DNA of 64,000 nt from Acetobacterium woodii DSM 1030 (GTDB lineage: Bacteria > Bacillota > Clostridia > Eubacteriales > Eubacteriaceae): assembly GCF_000247605.1 (NCBI RefSeq), contig NC_016894.1, positions 434,001 to 498,000 on the forward strand. Direction: 5' to 3'. Each line of letters opens with the position of its first letter. Position 1 is the first letter of the stretch. Below, piece by piece: positions 50,889-60,511 of this stretch. A program made the position numbers and the translations under genes. The notes beneath the pieces are model-generated. The model was not told the DNA's origin and ran no database searches. It worked only from the letters and a program-made list of their open reading frames with translations.

Positions 50889-51096
50889 AGTTAAATGACG
50901 ATTTAGGTGATGATAACATCGTAAATTTTGAAAATTTACCATAAATTTAATTATTTAAGAGGTAAATAGATAAAATCTTTGCTATGATAAAGGGATAATA
51001 ACTGATAAGTACAAACGAATCTTTTTATTTTCCTGAAAAAGGGTAAAAATAGAACGTCCAATGCTTAAAACGATTTAGAGAAAGAAGAGGATAAAA

Positions 51097-53091
51097 ATGA
51101 AAAAGAAAATGCTGATAATCGGCTTAAGTTTTTTATTATTTCTTGTCCCATTATCGGGCTGTGCAACAACATCACCAAGCCATAGTTATGATAAAACCAT
51201 TGCGACGGCAAGAACTGAAATCTGGAAAGCGATTTCCGGCGGTGGGGCATCGAGTGCGACGGTGGCGATTATCGATAATGGGGAAATTGTCTACGAAGAA
51301 GGTTTTGCGATGGCAAATCGGGTGGAAGCATTATCAGCAGATACCAATACGCAATTTAATATTGGTTCCATTAGCAAGGTTTTTACGGCGACAGCCGTGA
51401 TGCAATTGGTGGAAGCAGGAAAAGTAGATTTAGATCAACCAGTTGTTAACTATGTTCCCGATTTTGTGATGCAAGACGCTCGCTATAAAAATATTACGGT
51501 ACGGATGTTGTTAAATCATTCATCGGGATTGCCGGGAACCGATTATACGGATGGGTTTGCAACAAAAAAAGACCCGAATTTTTTAGCGATGTTTATGAGT
51601 TATTTAGCGAATAGTAACTTAAAAGATGATCCCGGGATGGTCAGCGTTTATTGCAATGATGGGTTTACGTTGGCAGAAGTGCTGATTGAACGCGTCTCCG
51701 GGCAGTCTTATGCAGACTACATGAAAGCGCAGATCTTTTCCAAGGCCAATATGGATAACAGTAGTTGTAATTTTACCGCCGACAATACGAATATTGCCCT
51801 GAAATATAATAATGAAGATGGAACGGCGCTTCCGGCAGAATATGTTAATTTGATGGGAACCGGGGGGATTTCATCGACGGCTGCCGATTTATGTCGATTT
51901 GGCGATGCCTTATTAAATAAAAAAATTATCAGTAAAGAATCGCTGGCCGAATCGATGAACCCTCAATACGCCAGTGAAACGGTGCCAGCGGGAAAACCAA
52001 TAACCAGTTATGGTTTAGGCTGGGATATGGTCAATGTTCCCGAATTTGCCGACCAGGGGATTCAGGTGCTTAGTAAAAATGGGGGAACGCTGCAATTTAA
52101 CTCGCAGCTTTATGTGTTACCGAAAGAAGGCCTTTCGGTGGCCCTGATCTTTGCCGGTTCAGCGGATACCACCGCCATTACCAATAAGATTACAAAGGCA
52201 TTACTTGAAGAAAAAGGGATTGTCCAAAACTCGGAAACGAAGCTGACAATGACAGCAAAAACCGCGCAGATACCCGATCAATTGATGAGTTTTGCGGGAT
52301 ATTACGGGGCCAATGGGAGTACCATTAAGGTCGGATTTAACAAAGAGAAGGGGCTTTTAGACTATCAGGAATTTAATGGGACACAGTTTGTCAGTACCGG
52401 AAATTATACCTATCAGGACGATGGTTATTTTTACCTGCCATCGGGAAATCGGATGTCATTCAGCAATAGTTTTGGTAAAAAGCTGATTCTGCAATCACTT
52501 CCGACTTCGGATTATTCCATTGTTGTGGCAGAAGCAATAACCGCAACGAATCCAGTTGATACCCAAAATTTTGCCGACAAATGGTGGATTCCGACTAATT
52601 TTAAGGCGACTGATTTGAATACCTTTGCGGCAGCAACGGGAAGTATTGCGGATTTGCCGGGGTTCATCTATTTTGGCGGCGATGGCACGTTTACGCCATA
52701 TCCATTAAAAGACGCGAATACTGCCGTTATGGCATTGGCTTATGCTCGCGATTTAGTCGAACCGCGAATCACCGAGGTTAATGGAAAAAAAGTATTAAGT
52801 GCAATGAGTTATACTTTTATGGACGCAAATGATGTGCCGATATTACAAAATGGCGAAGTAATCAGTATCTTGGCGGCCAATCAGAACCAGATCAGGAAAC
52901 TTGATAAAAACGGCACATTTTCGGCAACCTTACCGGAAGGTGGGCGTTTGATTATTTATGATGCCAATTTTACCGTTGTTTATGACAGCTTGCTTTCAAA
53001 TAAGAAAAAAACTTCGGTAACCGCGGGCTCTTATCTTTTATTTATCGGAAATGAAGGAGATTCCCTCGAATACACCTATACAGATAATTGA
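51097..53091 (+). CDS. Serine-hydrolase lipoprotein, beta-lactamase/PBP4* family
   Basis: A 664-residue lipoprotein (lipobox LSGC, Cys22). The class-C-like serine hydrolase domain occupies ~30-370: SxxK motif Ser91-Ile-Ser-Lys94 in FNIGSISKVF, the YxN-type VYCND, and a late GGTLQF in place of KTG. A ~290-residue C-terminal extension of beta-strands follows. Such proteins are peptidases or esterases of cell-wall or peptide substrates and need not confer beta-lactam resistance. ATG 51097 follows AAAGAAGAGGAT. Confidence 0.85.
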   Translation: MKKKMLIIGLSFLLFLVPLSGCATTSPSHSYDKTIATARTEIWKAISGGGASSATVAIIDNGEIVYEEGFAMANRVEALSADTNTQFNIGSISKVFTATAVMQLVEAGKVDLDQPVVNYVPDFVMQDARYKNITVRMLLNHSSGLPGTDYTDGFATKKDPNFLAMFMSYLANSNLKDDPGMVSVYCNDGFTLAEVLIERVSGQSYADYMKAQIFSKANMDNSSCNFTADNTNIALKYNNEDGTALPAEYVNLMGTGGISSTAADLCRFGDALLNKKIISKESLAESMNPQYASETVPAGKPITSYGLGWDMVNVPEFADQGIQVLSKNGGTLQFNSQLYVLPKEGLSVALIFAGSADTTAITNKITKALLEEKGIVQNSETKLTMTAKTAQIPDQLMSFAGYYGANGSTIKVGFNKEKGLLDYQEFNGTQFVSTGNYTYQDDGYFYLPSGNRMSFSNSFGKKLILQSLPTSDYSIVVAEAITATNPVDTQNFADKWWIPTNFKATDLNTFAAATGSIADLPGFIYFGGDGTFTPYPLKDANTAVMALAYARDLVEPRITEVNGKKVLSAMSYTFMDANDVPILQNGEVISILAANQNQIRKLDKNGTFSATLPEGGRLIIYDANFTVVYDSLLSNKKKTSVTAGSYLLFIGNEGDSLEYTYTDN

Positions 53092-53107
53092 TTCGCTTTA
53101 ATAATAA

Positions 53108-53150
53108 AAAACCCACGATCAGGCGGTTAAGCGCTTAATCGTGGGTTTTA
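53108..53150. terminator. Intrinsic terminator between convergent genes
   Basis: AAACCCACGAT pairs with ATCGTGGGTTT, with A's before and T's after. Confidence 0.85.
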
Positions 53151-53194
53151 TTGTCGGGCTATAAATAATAAAAAACAGTTAAGATGGGGAAGGT

Positions 53195-55171
53195 TTAAGC
53201 TAACTGATAAGCGGCAACATAACCGGTTTCTACGGCGTTGGCAATTCGGCCAATCTGAGCGGTGTCACCAATATTGACAACTTTATCAAAAACCTTGGCA
53301 ATTTCATCGGCTAAGGTTTTATCGGCTTTGACACCTAGTGATAAAACAACATAATCGACAGGGAGATCAACGCATTCACCGGAAGTTTTTTCCAATTTAA
53401 TCGCCGTTGCTCCGATTTCGACCAGTTTGTGAGAAGGCATAAAGACCGTTCCGAACTTGATCAGGCGGGCCTGAACATCGCTAAAACTCTGCCAGCTGGC
53501 ATCGGGACCAACACGATCAGCCATTTCGACCACAACAACCTCATTATCCTGAGTTTCCAGCAGTTCGGCAGTTTCGACGCCGGTCATACCGGAACCGATA
53601 ACAGCGACTTTTTTGCCAGTAAGGTTTACTTTTCCGGTCAGAATATCAGTACTGGTACAGACATTGGCATTATTTACACCTTTGATCGATTGCGGCACGA
53701 TTGACTCAGAACCAGTGCCGACAAAAACAGCGTAAGGTGCTAATTCTTTAATAGCGTCAATAGTTGCCGGGGTGTTTAAACGAATTTCAACTCCGAGCTT
53801 GTTTAATTGAGTTTCATAATAACTTATCAACCAATTAATTTTATCTTTATGTGGCGGTTTATTGGCGAGACAAAGCTGTCCACCCAGTTCACCGCTTTTT
53901 TCAAATAGGATTACTTTAAATTGGCGTTCGGCCAATTCTTGAGCAGCGGCTAATCCAGATGGTCCGGCACCGACGACAACGACTAAACGGCCATTGCCAT
54001 CTTGTCTGGCATCGTTGTAAAACCATTCTCGGGCAGCGCGGGGATTAATCGCGCAGGAAAAAGGTTCGCCTTTCATTCCATTGATAATCATCGAGTCCAT
54101 GCAATTCAGACAGGAGATACAACGACGGATATCATCAACACGACCGGCCGCTGCTTTATTGACCCAATCGGGATCAGCCAATAAACCGCGCGCAATGGTA
54201 ACGCCGTCAACGCGGCCTTCGGCAATTATTTTTTCGGCAAATTCGGGATTTCGAATAACCCCGACGCCAAACACGGGCACATCAACGGCTTTTTTAATGG
54301 CTTCGGCCAGATAGATTTTCCAACCTTCGGAAAACGAAATCGGTTCCCAGGCTTGGTTCATCGTTTCGTAAATACCGGCGGAGACGTTAATCGCGTCAAG
54401 GCCAAATGGTACCAGATATTTGCAGATTTCAACCGCTTCATCAAGCAGTAACCCATCTTCCTGGAAGGGGAACATTGATTCGCGGAGGAATTCATCAGCC
54501 GAAATTCGTAGCGTTACCGGATAGTCCCGGCCAACTCGTTCACGAATCCCTTCGATGATTTCTTTAACGACACGGGCACGGTTTTCGGTGCTGCCGCCGT
54601 ATTCGTCGGTTCGTTTATTGGTTAATGGTGAGAAAAATTGATTTAACATGTAACCATGCGCACCGTGAAGTTCAACCCCATCAATGCCGGCTTTATAGGC
54701 ACGTTCGGCAGCATCGACATAATCCTGAACAAAGCTTTTTATTTCGGCATTGGTCATTTCACGGCATTCGGATTGAACCAACATACTGGGAATACCACTG
54801 GGAGAAATGGTGGCCCGGCCACCAATAGCCATATTGTCAGTTTGACGGCCAGGATGATGCAGCTGGACAAAGATGGCGCCATTATAAAAATGAACAGCCT
54901 CGGCTAATTTTGCCAACCCTGGGATGCAGTCATCAGTGGCGGCCGATGTTTGCCGCGGGGACATGACCCCGGTTTCGTTATTAACACGGGTTACTTCGGT
55001 GATGATCAGACCAACGCCGCCTTTGGCACGTTCGGCATAATAAGCACATTCGCATTCAGAAACGGTGGCATTGTCATTAGCGGTGCCACAGCCCATGGCG
55101 CCCATGATGACGCGATTTCTTAGTTTTAGGGTGCCAATATTAATGGGTGAGAGTAAATTTTCAAAAGTCAT
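53195..55171 (-). CDS. OYE-family enoate reductase (FMN, 4Fe-4S, FAD)
   Basis: A 658-residue protein of the 2,4-dienoyl-CoA reductase/NADH:flavin oxidoreductase type. The N-terminal barrel has FVQLHHPGRQ and GVELHGAHGYMLNQF, the Cys cluster CISCLNCMDSM with a later SCAINP holds the [4Fe-4S], and the C-terminal part has an FAD site (VVVVGAGPSGLAAAQELA) and an NAD site (VAVIGSGMTGVETAELL). It reduces activated C=C bonds with NAD(P)H. It follows the iron alcohol dehydrogenase gene on the same strand with a 106-base gap holding a short hairpin, and both are divergent from a PucR regulator. Substrate is unknown. Confidence 0.88.
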   Translation of the reverse strand: MTFENLLSPINIGTLKLRNRVIMGAMGCGTANDNATVSECECAYYAERAKGGVGLIITEVTRVNNETGVMSPRQTSAATDDCIPGLAKLAEAVHFYNGAIFVQLHHPGRQTDNMAIGGRATISPSGIPSMLVQSECREMTNAEIKSFVQDYVDAAERAYKAGIDGVELHGAHGYMLNQFFSPLTNKRTDEYGGSTENRARVVKEIIEGIRERVGRDYPVTLRISADEFLRESMFPFQEDGLLLDEAVEICKYLVPFGLDAINVSAGIYETMNQAWEPISFSEGWKIYLAEAIKKAVDVPVFGVGVIRNPEFAEKIIAEGRVDGVTIARGLLADPDWVNKAAAGRVDDIRRCISCLNCMDSMIINGMKGEPFSCAINPRAAREWFYNDARQDGNGRLVVVVGAGPSGLAAAQELAERQFKVILFEKSGELGGQLCLANKPPHKDKINWLISYYETQLNKLGVEIRLNTPATIDAIKELAPYAVFVGTGSESIVPQSIKGVNNANVCTSTDILTGKVNLTGKKVAVIGSGMTGVETAELLETQDNEVVVVEMADRVGPDASWQSFSDVQARLIKFGTVFMPSHKLVEIGATAIKLEKTSGECVDLPVDYVVLSLGVKADKTLADEIAKVFDKVVNIGDTAQIGRIANAVETGYVAAYQLA

Positions 55172-55200
55172 AATAATGCTCCTTTAGATTTATAGAAAGC

Positions 55201-55249
55201 GGTAATTGCAAAAGTAGAACCTTCTGTCCAGGGGACGTTCACAATTACC
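55201..55249. repeat. Short hairpin with GGTAATTG ends
   Basis: A 49-base palindromic unit, GGTAATTG...CAATTACC with GAAC/GTTC and GTCC/GGAC inside. The ends match the termini of the 171-bp element, but the interior does not and no target duplication is evident. It may be a relic or an unrelated intercistronic hairpin between adh and the enoate reductase gene. Confidence 0.45.
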
Positions 55250-55277
55250 GGGATTAATAAACAGTTTTATTTTATGA

Positions 55278-56438
55278 TTATTGGTAACAGTCGTACATTT
55301 TTCCTAATGTTTCGCTGATTAGTTCTTCGGTAGCCGGAATCGGACAAAGGAAACTTAAACCTTCATTGGCGACATAGCTAGTGCAGCCGACAATTTGTTC
55401 GCGGGTGATGTTTAACTTTTTCAGCGATGGAACGCCTAATTTTTGTTGAAAATTTCGGAGATTGTTGGCAACAGCTGAGCCTATTTCCTGAGGATCGGAG
55501 GAATCAATGGTTAGACCCATCAATTCGCCAATTTTTTTAACTTTTTCAGGGTAAACGGTAACTGTTAGTTCCAGTAGCACTGGGGTAACCAGGGCACAAG
55601 CGATACCATGGGGAACATGAAAAGTGGCGCCCATCGAATGAGCAATAGCATGGCCCAGATGAACCATTGCGTCATTAAAGGCAATACCGGCGCTATTGCT
55701 GGCAAGGGCCAGATTTTCCCGGGCTTCGAGATTCATTGGTTCGGCGACCGCAATGGGCAACCATTCGGTAATCCGTTTTATGGTATCATAACAGAGAATA
55801 TCTGAGTGGGGATTGGGTTGAACGCTGGTAAGCGCTTCGCAAGCATGGGAAAAGGCATCCATTCCGGTATAGACCGTAATTTCTTTGGGCATATTTAAGG
55901 TTAATTCCGGATCAACAATGGCAAAACTTGGAGGTGCCATGGCACCAATTTTTTCATGGTTTTGAGTATCACTGATAACGGCAATAATGGTGCTTTCAGA
56001 ACCGGTACCAGAGGTTGTGGGAATTAAAATAATTTTCATCGCCGGCTTTTCCAGGGGGGCCATTTTACGAGCAGAATCAAGTAATTCAGCAACGTTAGCA
56101 TCATTTGGAGCCAACACGCTGATGCCTTTGGCAGTATCCAAAACGCTGCCGCCACCAATTCCCACAATGCCATCAATTTTCTGGCTTCTGATTAAGTCAG
56201 CCCCAGCTTGAACACTATAATCAGGAGCGTCCATTTCACAGCGGTTAAATAAAACCGTCTCAATGCCTGCGGCGCTTAAACTGTCGATTACTTTTTGAGA
56301 ATGCCCGCGTTTTTCAACGTTTTCATCGGTGACGATTAATACTTTTGTCAAACCTAATTCTTTTCCAATATCACCAGTGGTGTTGATCGCACCAGCGCCA
56401 AAAGCTACAGGGCATAATTGCGTATATCTTTGTACCAT
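55278..56438 (-). CDS. Iron-containing alcohol dehydrogenase
   Basis: A 386-residue group III dehydrogenase. It has the NAD-binding GIGGGSVLDTAKG, the PTTSGTGSE block, the metal-binding MDAFSHACEAL and HSMGATFHVPHG histidines. It interconverts an alcohol or diol-derived aldehyde using NAD(H). It starts after AAGGAGG at the minus-strand ATG 56438 and is the first gene of a likely two-gene unit with the enoate reductase; a divergent PucR-type activator is encoded upstream. Confidence 0.9.
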   Translation of the reverse strand: MVQRYTQLCPVAFGAGAINTTGDIGKELGLTKVLIVTDENVEKRGHSQKVIDSLSAAGIETVLFNRCEMDAPDYSVQAGADLIRSQKIDGIVGIGGGSVLDTAKGISVLAPNDANVAELLDSARKMAPLEKPAMKIILIPTTSGTGSESTIIAVISDTQNHEKIGAMAPPSFAIVDPELTLNMPKEITVYTGMDAFSHACEALTSVQPNPHSDILCYDTIKRITEWLPIAVAEPMNLEARENLALASNSAGIAFNDAMVHLGHAIAHSMGATFHVPHGIACALVTPVLLELTVTVYPEKVKKIGELMGLTIDSSDPQEIGSAVANNLRNFQQKLGVPSLKKLNITREQIVGCTSYVANEGLSFLCPIPATEELISETLGKMYDCYQ

Positions 56439-56460
56439 CTTAAATCCTCCTTTTTTTTAT

Positions 56461-56484
56461 GAATGGGATGTTTACAGTCCATTC
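56461..56484. promoter_or_regulatory. Inverted repeat between adh and pucR-type gene
   Basis: GAATGG (56461-56466) and CCATTC (56479-56484) are a perfect 6-bp inverted repeat with a 12-base centre, 22 bases upstream of adh. It is a possible operator for the PucR regulator; the evidence is only its position and symmetry. Confidence 0.35.
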
Positions 56485-56733
56485 GTAATCTTATCATAAG
56501 TATATCAGCTGGAAGACGGTGCGTCTTTGTGATGGTTTGAGATTTCAAAATATTTTTAAGTAAACGATGAACAAATAAAAACTATCAAAATTTACAAATT
56601 AAATAAGTCGTTTTAGTAAAAAATTACAATAGACAAGAATTTCCAACCGCCACTTTTGTCCGGTGGTTTAATGTACAGTGGTTTTGCGTCATGGTATAAT
56701 AAGATAAATTTGAAAAGAACGAAGGTGATTTTA

Positions 56734-58290
56734 ATGGCTATGTTACTAAAAAAAATTATTCAGGCATTTGATGAATATCCTATCCGAACCACGATTAATG
56801 GAAATAGTGAGATAATTGAAATTGAGCGCTATGAAGAATACAGCAAACGATCCCAACCTTTGTCAGCAACTTGTATCTATGTTATCAGAGCGTCAATGAT
56901 TGCTGAAATAACGTCGAATAATCAAATAAATCTAATTATCGTAGAAGATCAACCGCTTTCGCCAAACATATTTAAAGAGCAACCGTTTAACTTCATCATT
57001 TTAAAAAAAGATTGGGAAGTTGCTCAAGTGATGGCGGTGCTTGAAAAATTATTTGCGGATCATCTGCGAATTGGCGAAGTTTCGGTTAAACTGCTGCAGG
57101 CTTGTCAAAAAGGATATTCAATCCAGCAATTACTGGACTTAGGTTATCAGATACTTAACAATCCATTGTTGTTAGTCGATATTTCACTTTGCTTTGTTGC
57201 TCACTCCGGCGGCAATAACATTGAAAATGAACCATTATGGGAATGGACGCTGTCAAAAGGTTATGTCAATAAAGAGTATGCACGCTCAGTGATGACCGAA
57301 GATTCCCAAAGTGAAATAAGTGAAGAAAAAGAAGTGCTGGTTATTTGGGAAACCGGTTTATTAAATCATCGGCAGTTGGTTGGTCGGGTGTTAAAAAACA
57401 ATCGACCATTGGCATATCTGAAACTGCTGGAATATCATCACCCCATTTCGCCTTGCGATGAAGAAATTCTGGTTATATTATGTAATGTTTTGGCCATGAA
57501 TATGATTGATAGCAGTGACATTTATCATTCCACAAATGCCTTAAGTGATACCTTTTTAACGGCGTTGTTAAACCAGAAACTGTATGACCATGCCGCTATT
57601 GAAGAACGGGAACGGATGTATGGCTTAAAATTATATAAAAATATGTTTGCCGTTGTCATCAAAATTGATAACCGAAAAAACACCAATGATCGGTTATATT
57701 ATCTGAAACGGATCTTTCAGAACTTTTTCAATCGTCAAACGGTGATCCTTTATAATGGACAACTGGTGATTTTGCTGGATACCTTAACGGAAGAAATACA
57801 AAATGAACGGGAAATGGCTTCTTTTCAGAGTTTACTGGAAGAAAATGACTGTACGGCAGGGGTCAGTAAAATATTTTATCATCTGTATGATTTTTGTGAA
57901 CATTACAAACAAGCTTATAACGCTTTAAATTTGGGCGATTTGCTGAAGAAGACGGGGCGGATATTAAATTATGATGAACTGATCATCTCACATATGATTC
58001 TCAGTTTCAGAGGCGAAACAAATATCCGAAATCTAATTCATCCGGTGGTAAAAACCTTAAAGGAGCTGGATCAGAAAAAAGGCAGCAACTTTTTAGAAAC
58101 GCTGATCGCATACATCAAACATAATCAGGATACGACGGTTACCGCTAAAATTTTGCATATTCACTACAACACCTTGAAATATCGCATTAATCGGATTACC
58201 GAAATAACAAATATTGATTTTAGCGATAATGAGACGTTGTTTAACATTCAGTTATCCGTTAAAGTGAATGAAATTTTAGATTGCCTATAA
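56734..58290 (+). CDS. PucR-family transcriptional regulator
   Basis: A 518-residue activator with a C-terminal PucR-type helix-turn-helix (FLETLIAYIKHNQDTTVTAK followed by LHIHYNTLKYRINRI) and a GGDEF-like/CdaR middle region typical of the family. N-terminal ~150 residues are a small ligand-sensing domain. ATG 56734 follows AAGGTG. Divergent from the iron alcohol dehydrogenase and enoate reductase genes, which it most likely controls. The inducer is unknown. Confidence 0.85.
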   Translation: MAMLLKKIIQAFDEYPIRTTINGNSEIIEIERYEEYSKRSQPLSATCIYVIRASMIAEITSNNQINLIIVEDQPLSPNIFKEQPFNFIILKKDWEVAQVMAVLEKLFADHLRIGEVSVKLLQACQKGYSIQQLLDLGYQILNNPLLLVDISLCFVAHSGGNNIENEPLWEWTLSKGYVNKEYARSVMTEDSQSEISEEKEVLVIWETGLLNHRQLVGRVLKNNRPLAYLKLLEYHHPISPCDEEILVILCNVLAMNMIDSSDIYHSTNALSDTFLTALLNQKLYDHAAIEERERMYGLKLYKNMFAVVIKIDNRKNTNDRLYYLKRIFQNFFNRQTVILYNGQLVILLDTLTEEIQNEREMASFQSLLEENDCTAGVSKIFYHLYDFCEHYKQAYNALNLGDLLKKTGRILNYDELIISHMILSFRGETNIRNLIHPVVKTLKELDQKKGSNFLETLIAYIKHNQDTTVTAKILHIHYNTLKYRINRITEITNIDFSDNETLFNIQLSVKVNEILDCL

Positions 58291-58296
58291 ACGTTA

Positions 58297-58626
58297 TTGC
58301 CGTTTTTCGGATTCAGTTGGAATTTAGCGCGGTTTGGCCAACCAATCTATTTGGTTAACATGCTTTTTCTGGGCGTATTCGCTTCAGCGGTTTGTTTTGT
58401 GACCTGGAACCTGGCGGTTAAACGGCTGGGGGCGACAAAAACCAGTGTTTATATTTACCTGGTTCCGGTCATAACAGTGGTGACAGCGGTGATGGTGTTG
58501 GGTGAAAAAATGACGTTGGTGTCTGTTGTCGGAATTTTGTTGACCATTTTGGGCTTGTTGATCTCTGAAAAACGAAAGTTGTTTTGGAAAAAAGAAGGTC
58601 AGATAACAGAAGATAAACAGAATTAA
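58297..58626 (+). pseudogene. C-terminal remnant of an EamA/DMT transporter
   Basis: About 109 codons that match only the last third of an EamA transporter of ~300 residues: LFLGVFASAVCFVTWNLAVKRLG, then VYIYLVPVITVVTAVMVLGEKM and GILLTILGLLISE. It begins directly behind the PucR stop codon, with no start codon better than TTG 58297 and no ribosome-binding site. The first ~200 codons are gone, so a deletion fused the remnant to the end of the regulator gene. It is probably non-functional. Confidence 0.75.
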
Positions 58627-58668
58627 TCGTCAGTCCCCTTTTTTAAGTGAATAACATAAGTTTAAATC

Positions 58669-58716
58669 AATTTTCTGCCTGATTTATGATAAAATAAATC
58701 AGGCAGAAAATTTTTT
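58669..58716 (+). terminator. Perfect hairpin with T-run just before the VanY gene
   Basis: TTTTCTGCCTGATTTAT and ATAAATCAGGCAGAAAA form a perfect stem of about 16-17 bp followed by TTTTTT. The ribosome-binding site of the next gene begins only 18 bases later, leaving no room for a promoter in between, so it may be an attenuator, or the promoter (TATGAT or TAAAAT) may lie within the hairpin. Confidence 0.7.
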
Positions 58717-58746
58717 ATGAAAAAAAATGTTGATGAGGAGGATGAA

Positions 58747-60399
58747 ATGAAAAAGATTAAGGCAAGTGAAAATTCGGTTAGTAGTTTTTTGAAAATATCC
58801 TTTTTATGGATGGCGTTTTTAATGATAATTAGTCCGGTTTTTAACGAGGTAAAAGCAGAGGGCGTGTCAGATCAGGTTGAAAACGGTATCATAACAAGCG
58901 CTGACTCACAAAATCAGGATTCTTCGTTTGAAAATACAGCGGCACCGGCAATGACCTGCTCCTATCGAACGCATGTGCAAAATGTTGGCTGGCAGGATTA
59001 TGTCGAAAATGGCGCCATGAGTGGAACTTCCGGACAGGGTTTGCGATTGGAAGGAATTGAAATTTTGCTGGCGAATGTCACCGGGGATGTGAAGGTTGAA
59101 TATGCAACCCATGTGGAAAACATTGGTTGGCAGGATTATGTCGAAAATGGTGCCATGAGCGGAACCTCGGGACAGTCATTACGATTGGAAGCGATAAAAA
59201 TTCGCTTAACCGGCAGTGATGCCAAAGACTATGATCTTTACTATCAGGTCCATGCGCAGAATTTTGGCTGGTTGGATTGGGCCCAAAATGATATGCGTTC
59301 GGGAACCGAAGGGTTTGGCCTGCGATTGGAAGCAATAAAAATTGTGATCGTACCAAAAGGTAGCCCGGCACCTGGTTCTACGGAACGTCCTTTTGTGACC
59401 ACCGACATTCAGAATACCTATCAGACCCATGTCCAGAATATTGGTTGGCAGGGGTGGAAAAGCAATGGCGAGATCAGTGGAACAACCGCTCAAAATTTGC
59501 GTCTTGAAGCGATTGAAATAAAAAATGAAAATTGGGAAAGCAATGTTGGCATTAGCTATCAGACCCATATCCAAAATATTGGCTGGCAGGGGTTCAAAAA
59601 AGACGGTGAAATGAGTGGTACCGCCAATGAGGGATTGCGAATAGAGGCAATCCAAATCACATTAACCGGAGCTAACGCCGATCTTTTTGACGTTTATTAT
59701 GAAACTTATGTGGAAGGATTTGGTTGGTTGCCGTGGGTTAAAAATGGCGAGAGTGCCGGAACGGAAGGTTTAGCCCTGCGAATAGAGGGAATCCGTATTA
59801 AGATTTTGTTAAAGGGGGCGCCAAAACCGGAAACGACTGAAAATGAACTCGGTTCAATGGTTCAGCTGGTTAATAAAAACCATAGCGTTGCCAATGATTA
59901 TGTTCCTGGCGACTTGGTTTGGATGAACCTGCCATCGACTCGTGATACGCAGTTGCGAACCGAAGCTGCCCAACACTTAAATGATTTGTTTAATGGTGCA
60001 AACAACAGCGGTCTAATTCTTTATTGCTGTTCAGGTTATCGGTCTTATGTCACCCAGTCGGCTTTGTACCAATGGAATGTCGAAAAATATGGGGTTGGTG
60101 GAGCTGAGTTAGTCAGCGCCCGGCCGGGAATGAGCGAGCATCAGTTGGGGTTAGCCATGGATGTGACCGCGGCAAGTGTAAATTTTGATCTGGTTGAAAA
60201 TTTTGGTTACACCGCTGAGGGGCAGTTTATCAGAGATCATGCCCATGAATATGGTTTTATTGTACGTTATCCCCAAGATAAAACCGGCATTACCGGTTAT
60301 GCTTATGAACCTTGGCATTTGCGATATGTAGGGGTAAAAGTAGCGACAGCCATCTACAACAGCGGAAAAACGCTGGAAGAGTTTTACGAAATTAATTGA
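58747..60399 (+). CDS. Secreted ChW-repeat D-Ala-D-Ala carboxypeptidase (VanY type)
   Basis: A 550-residue secreted protein: signal peptide ending near NEVKAEG, six ChW repeats (~80-350) each with a QNxGW core and SGT..LRLEAI end, and a C-terminal VanY/D-Ala-D-Ala carboxypeptidase domain (~370-550). The domain has SGYRSYVTQ, the zinc ligands SEHQLGLAMDV and the second motif EPWHLRYVG. It trims peptidoglycan stem peptides. Repeats 1 and 2 are nearly identical in DNA, a sign of recent duplication. I start at ATG 58747 behind GAGGAG. Confidence 0.9.
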   Translation: MKKIKASENSVSSFLKISFLWMAFLMIISPVFNEVKAEGVSDQVENGIITSADSQNQDSSFENTAAPAMTCSYRTHVQNVGWQDYVENGAMSGTSGQGLRLEGIEILLANVTGDVKVEYATHVENIGWQDYVENGAMSGTSGQSLRLEAIKIRLTGSDAKDYDLYYQVHAQNFGWLDWAQNDMRSGTEGFGLRLEAIKIVIVPKGSPAPGSTERPFVTTDIQNTYQTHVQNIGWQGWKSNGEISGTTAQNLRLEAIEIKNENWESNVGISYQTHIQNIGWQGFKKDGEMSGTANEGLRIEAIQITLTGANADLFDVYYETYVEGFGWLPWVKNGESAGTEGLALRIEGIRIKILLKGAPKPETTENELGSMVQLVNKNHSVANDYVPGDLVWMNLPSTRDTQLRTEAAQHLNDLFNGANNSGLILYCCSGYRSYVTQSALYQWNVEKYGVGGAELVSARPGMSEHQLGLAMDVTAASVNFDLVENFGYTAEGQFIRDHAHEYGFIVRYPQDKTGITGYAYEPWHLRYVGVKVATAIYNSGKTLEEFYEIN

Positions 60400-60511
60400 T
60401 CAGTATTACAATTAATATCTTGAAAAAAAGTTCTGTAAGCGTGATATATTTTAATCGTTAAGGGTAGATAAATTATCAGTTGGAAAAGTTATAGATATGG
60501 AGGAATTACCA

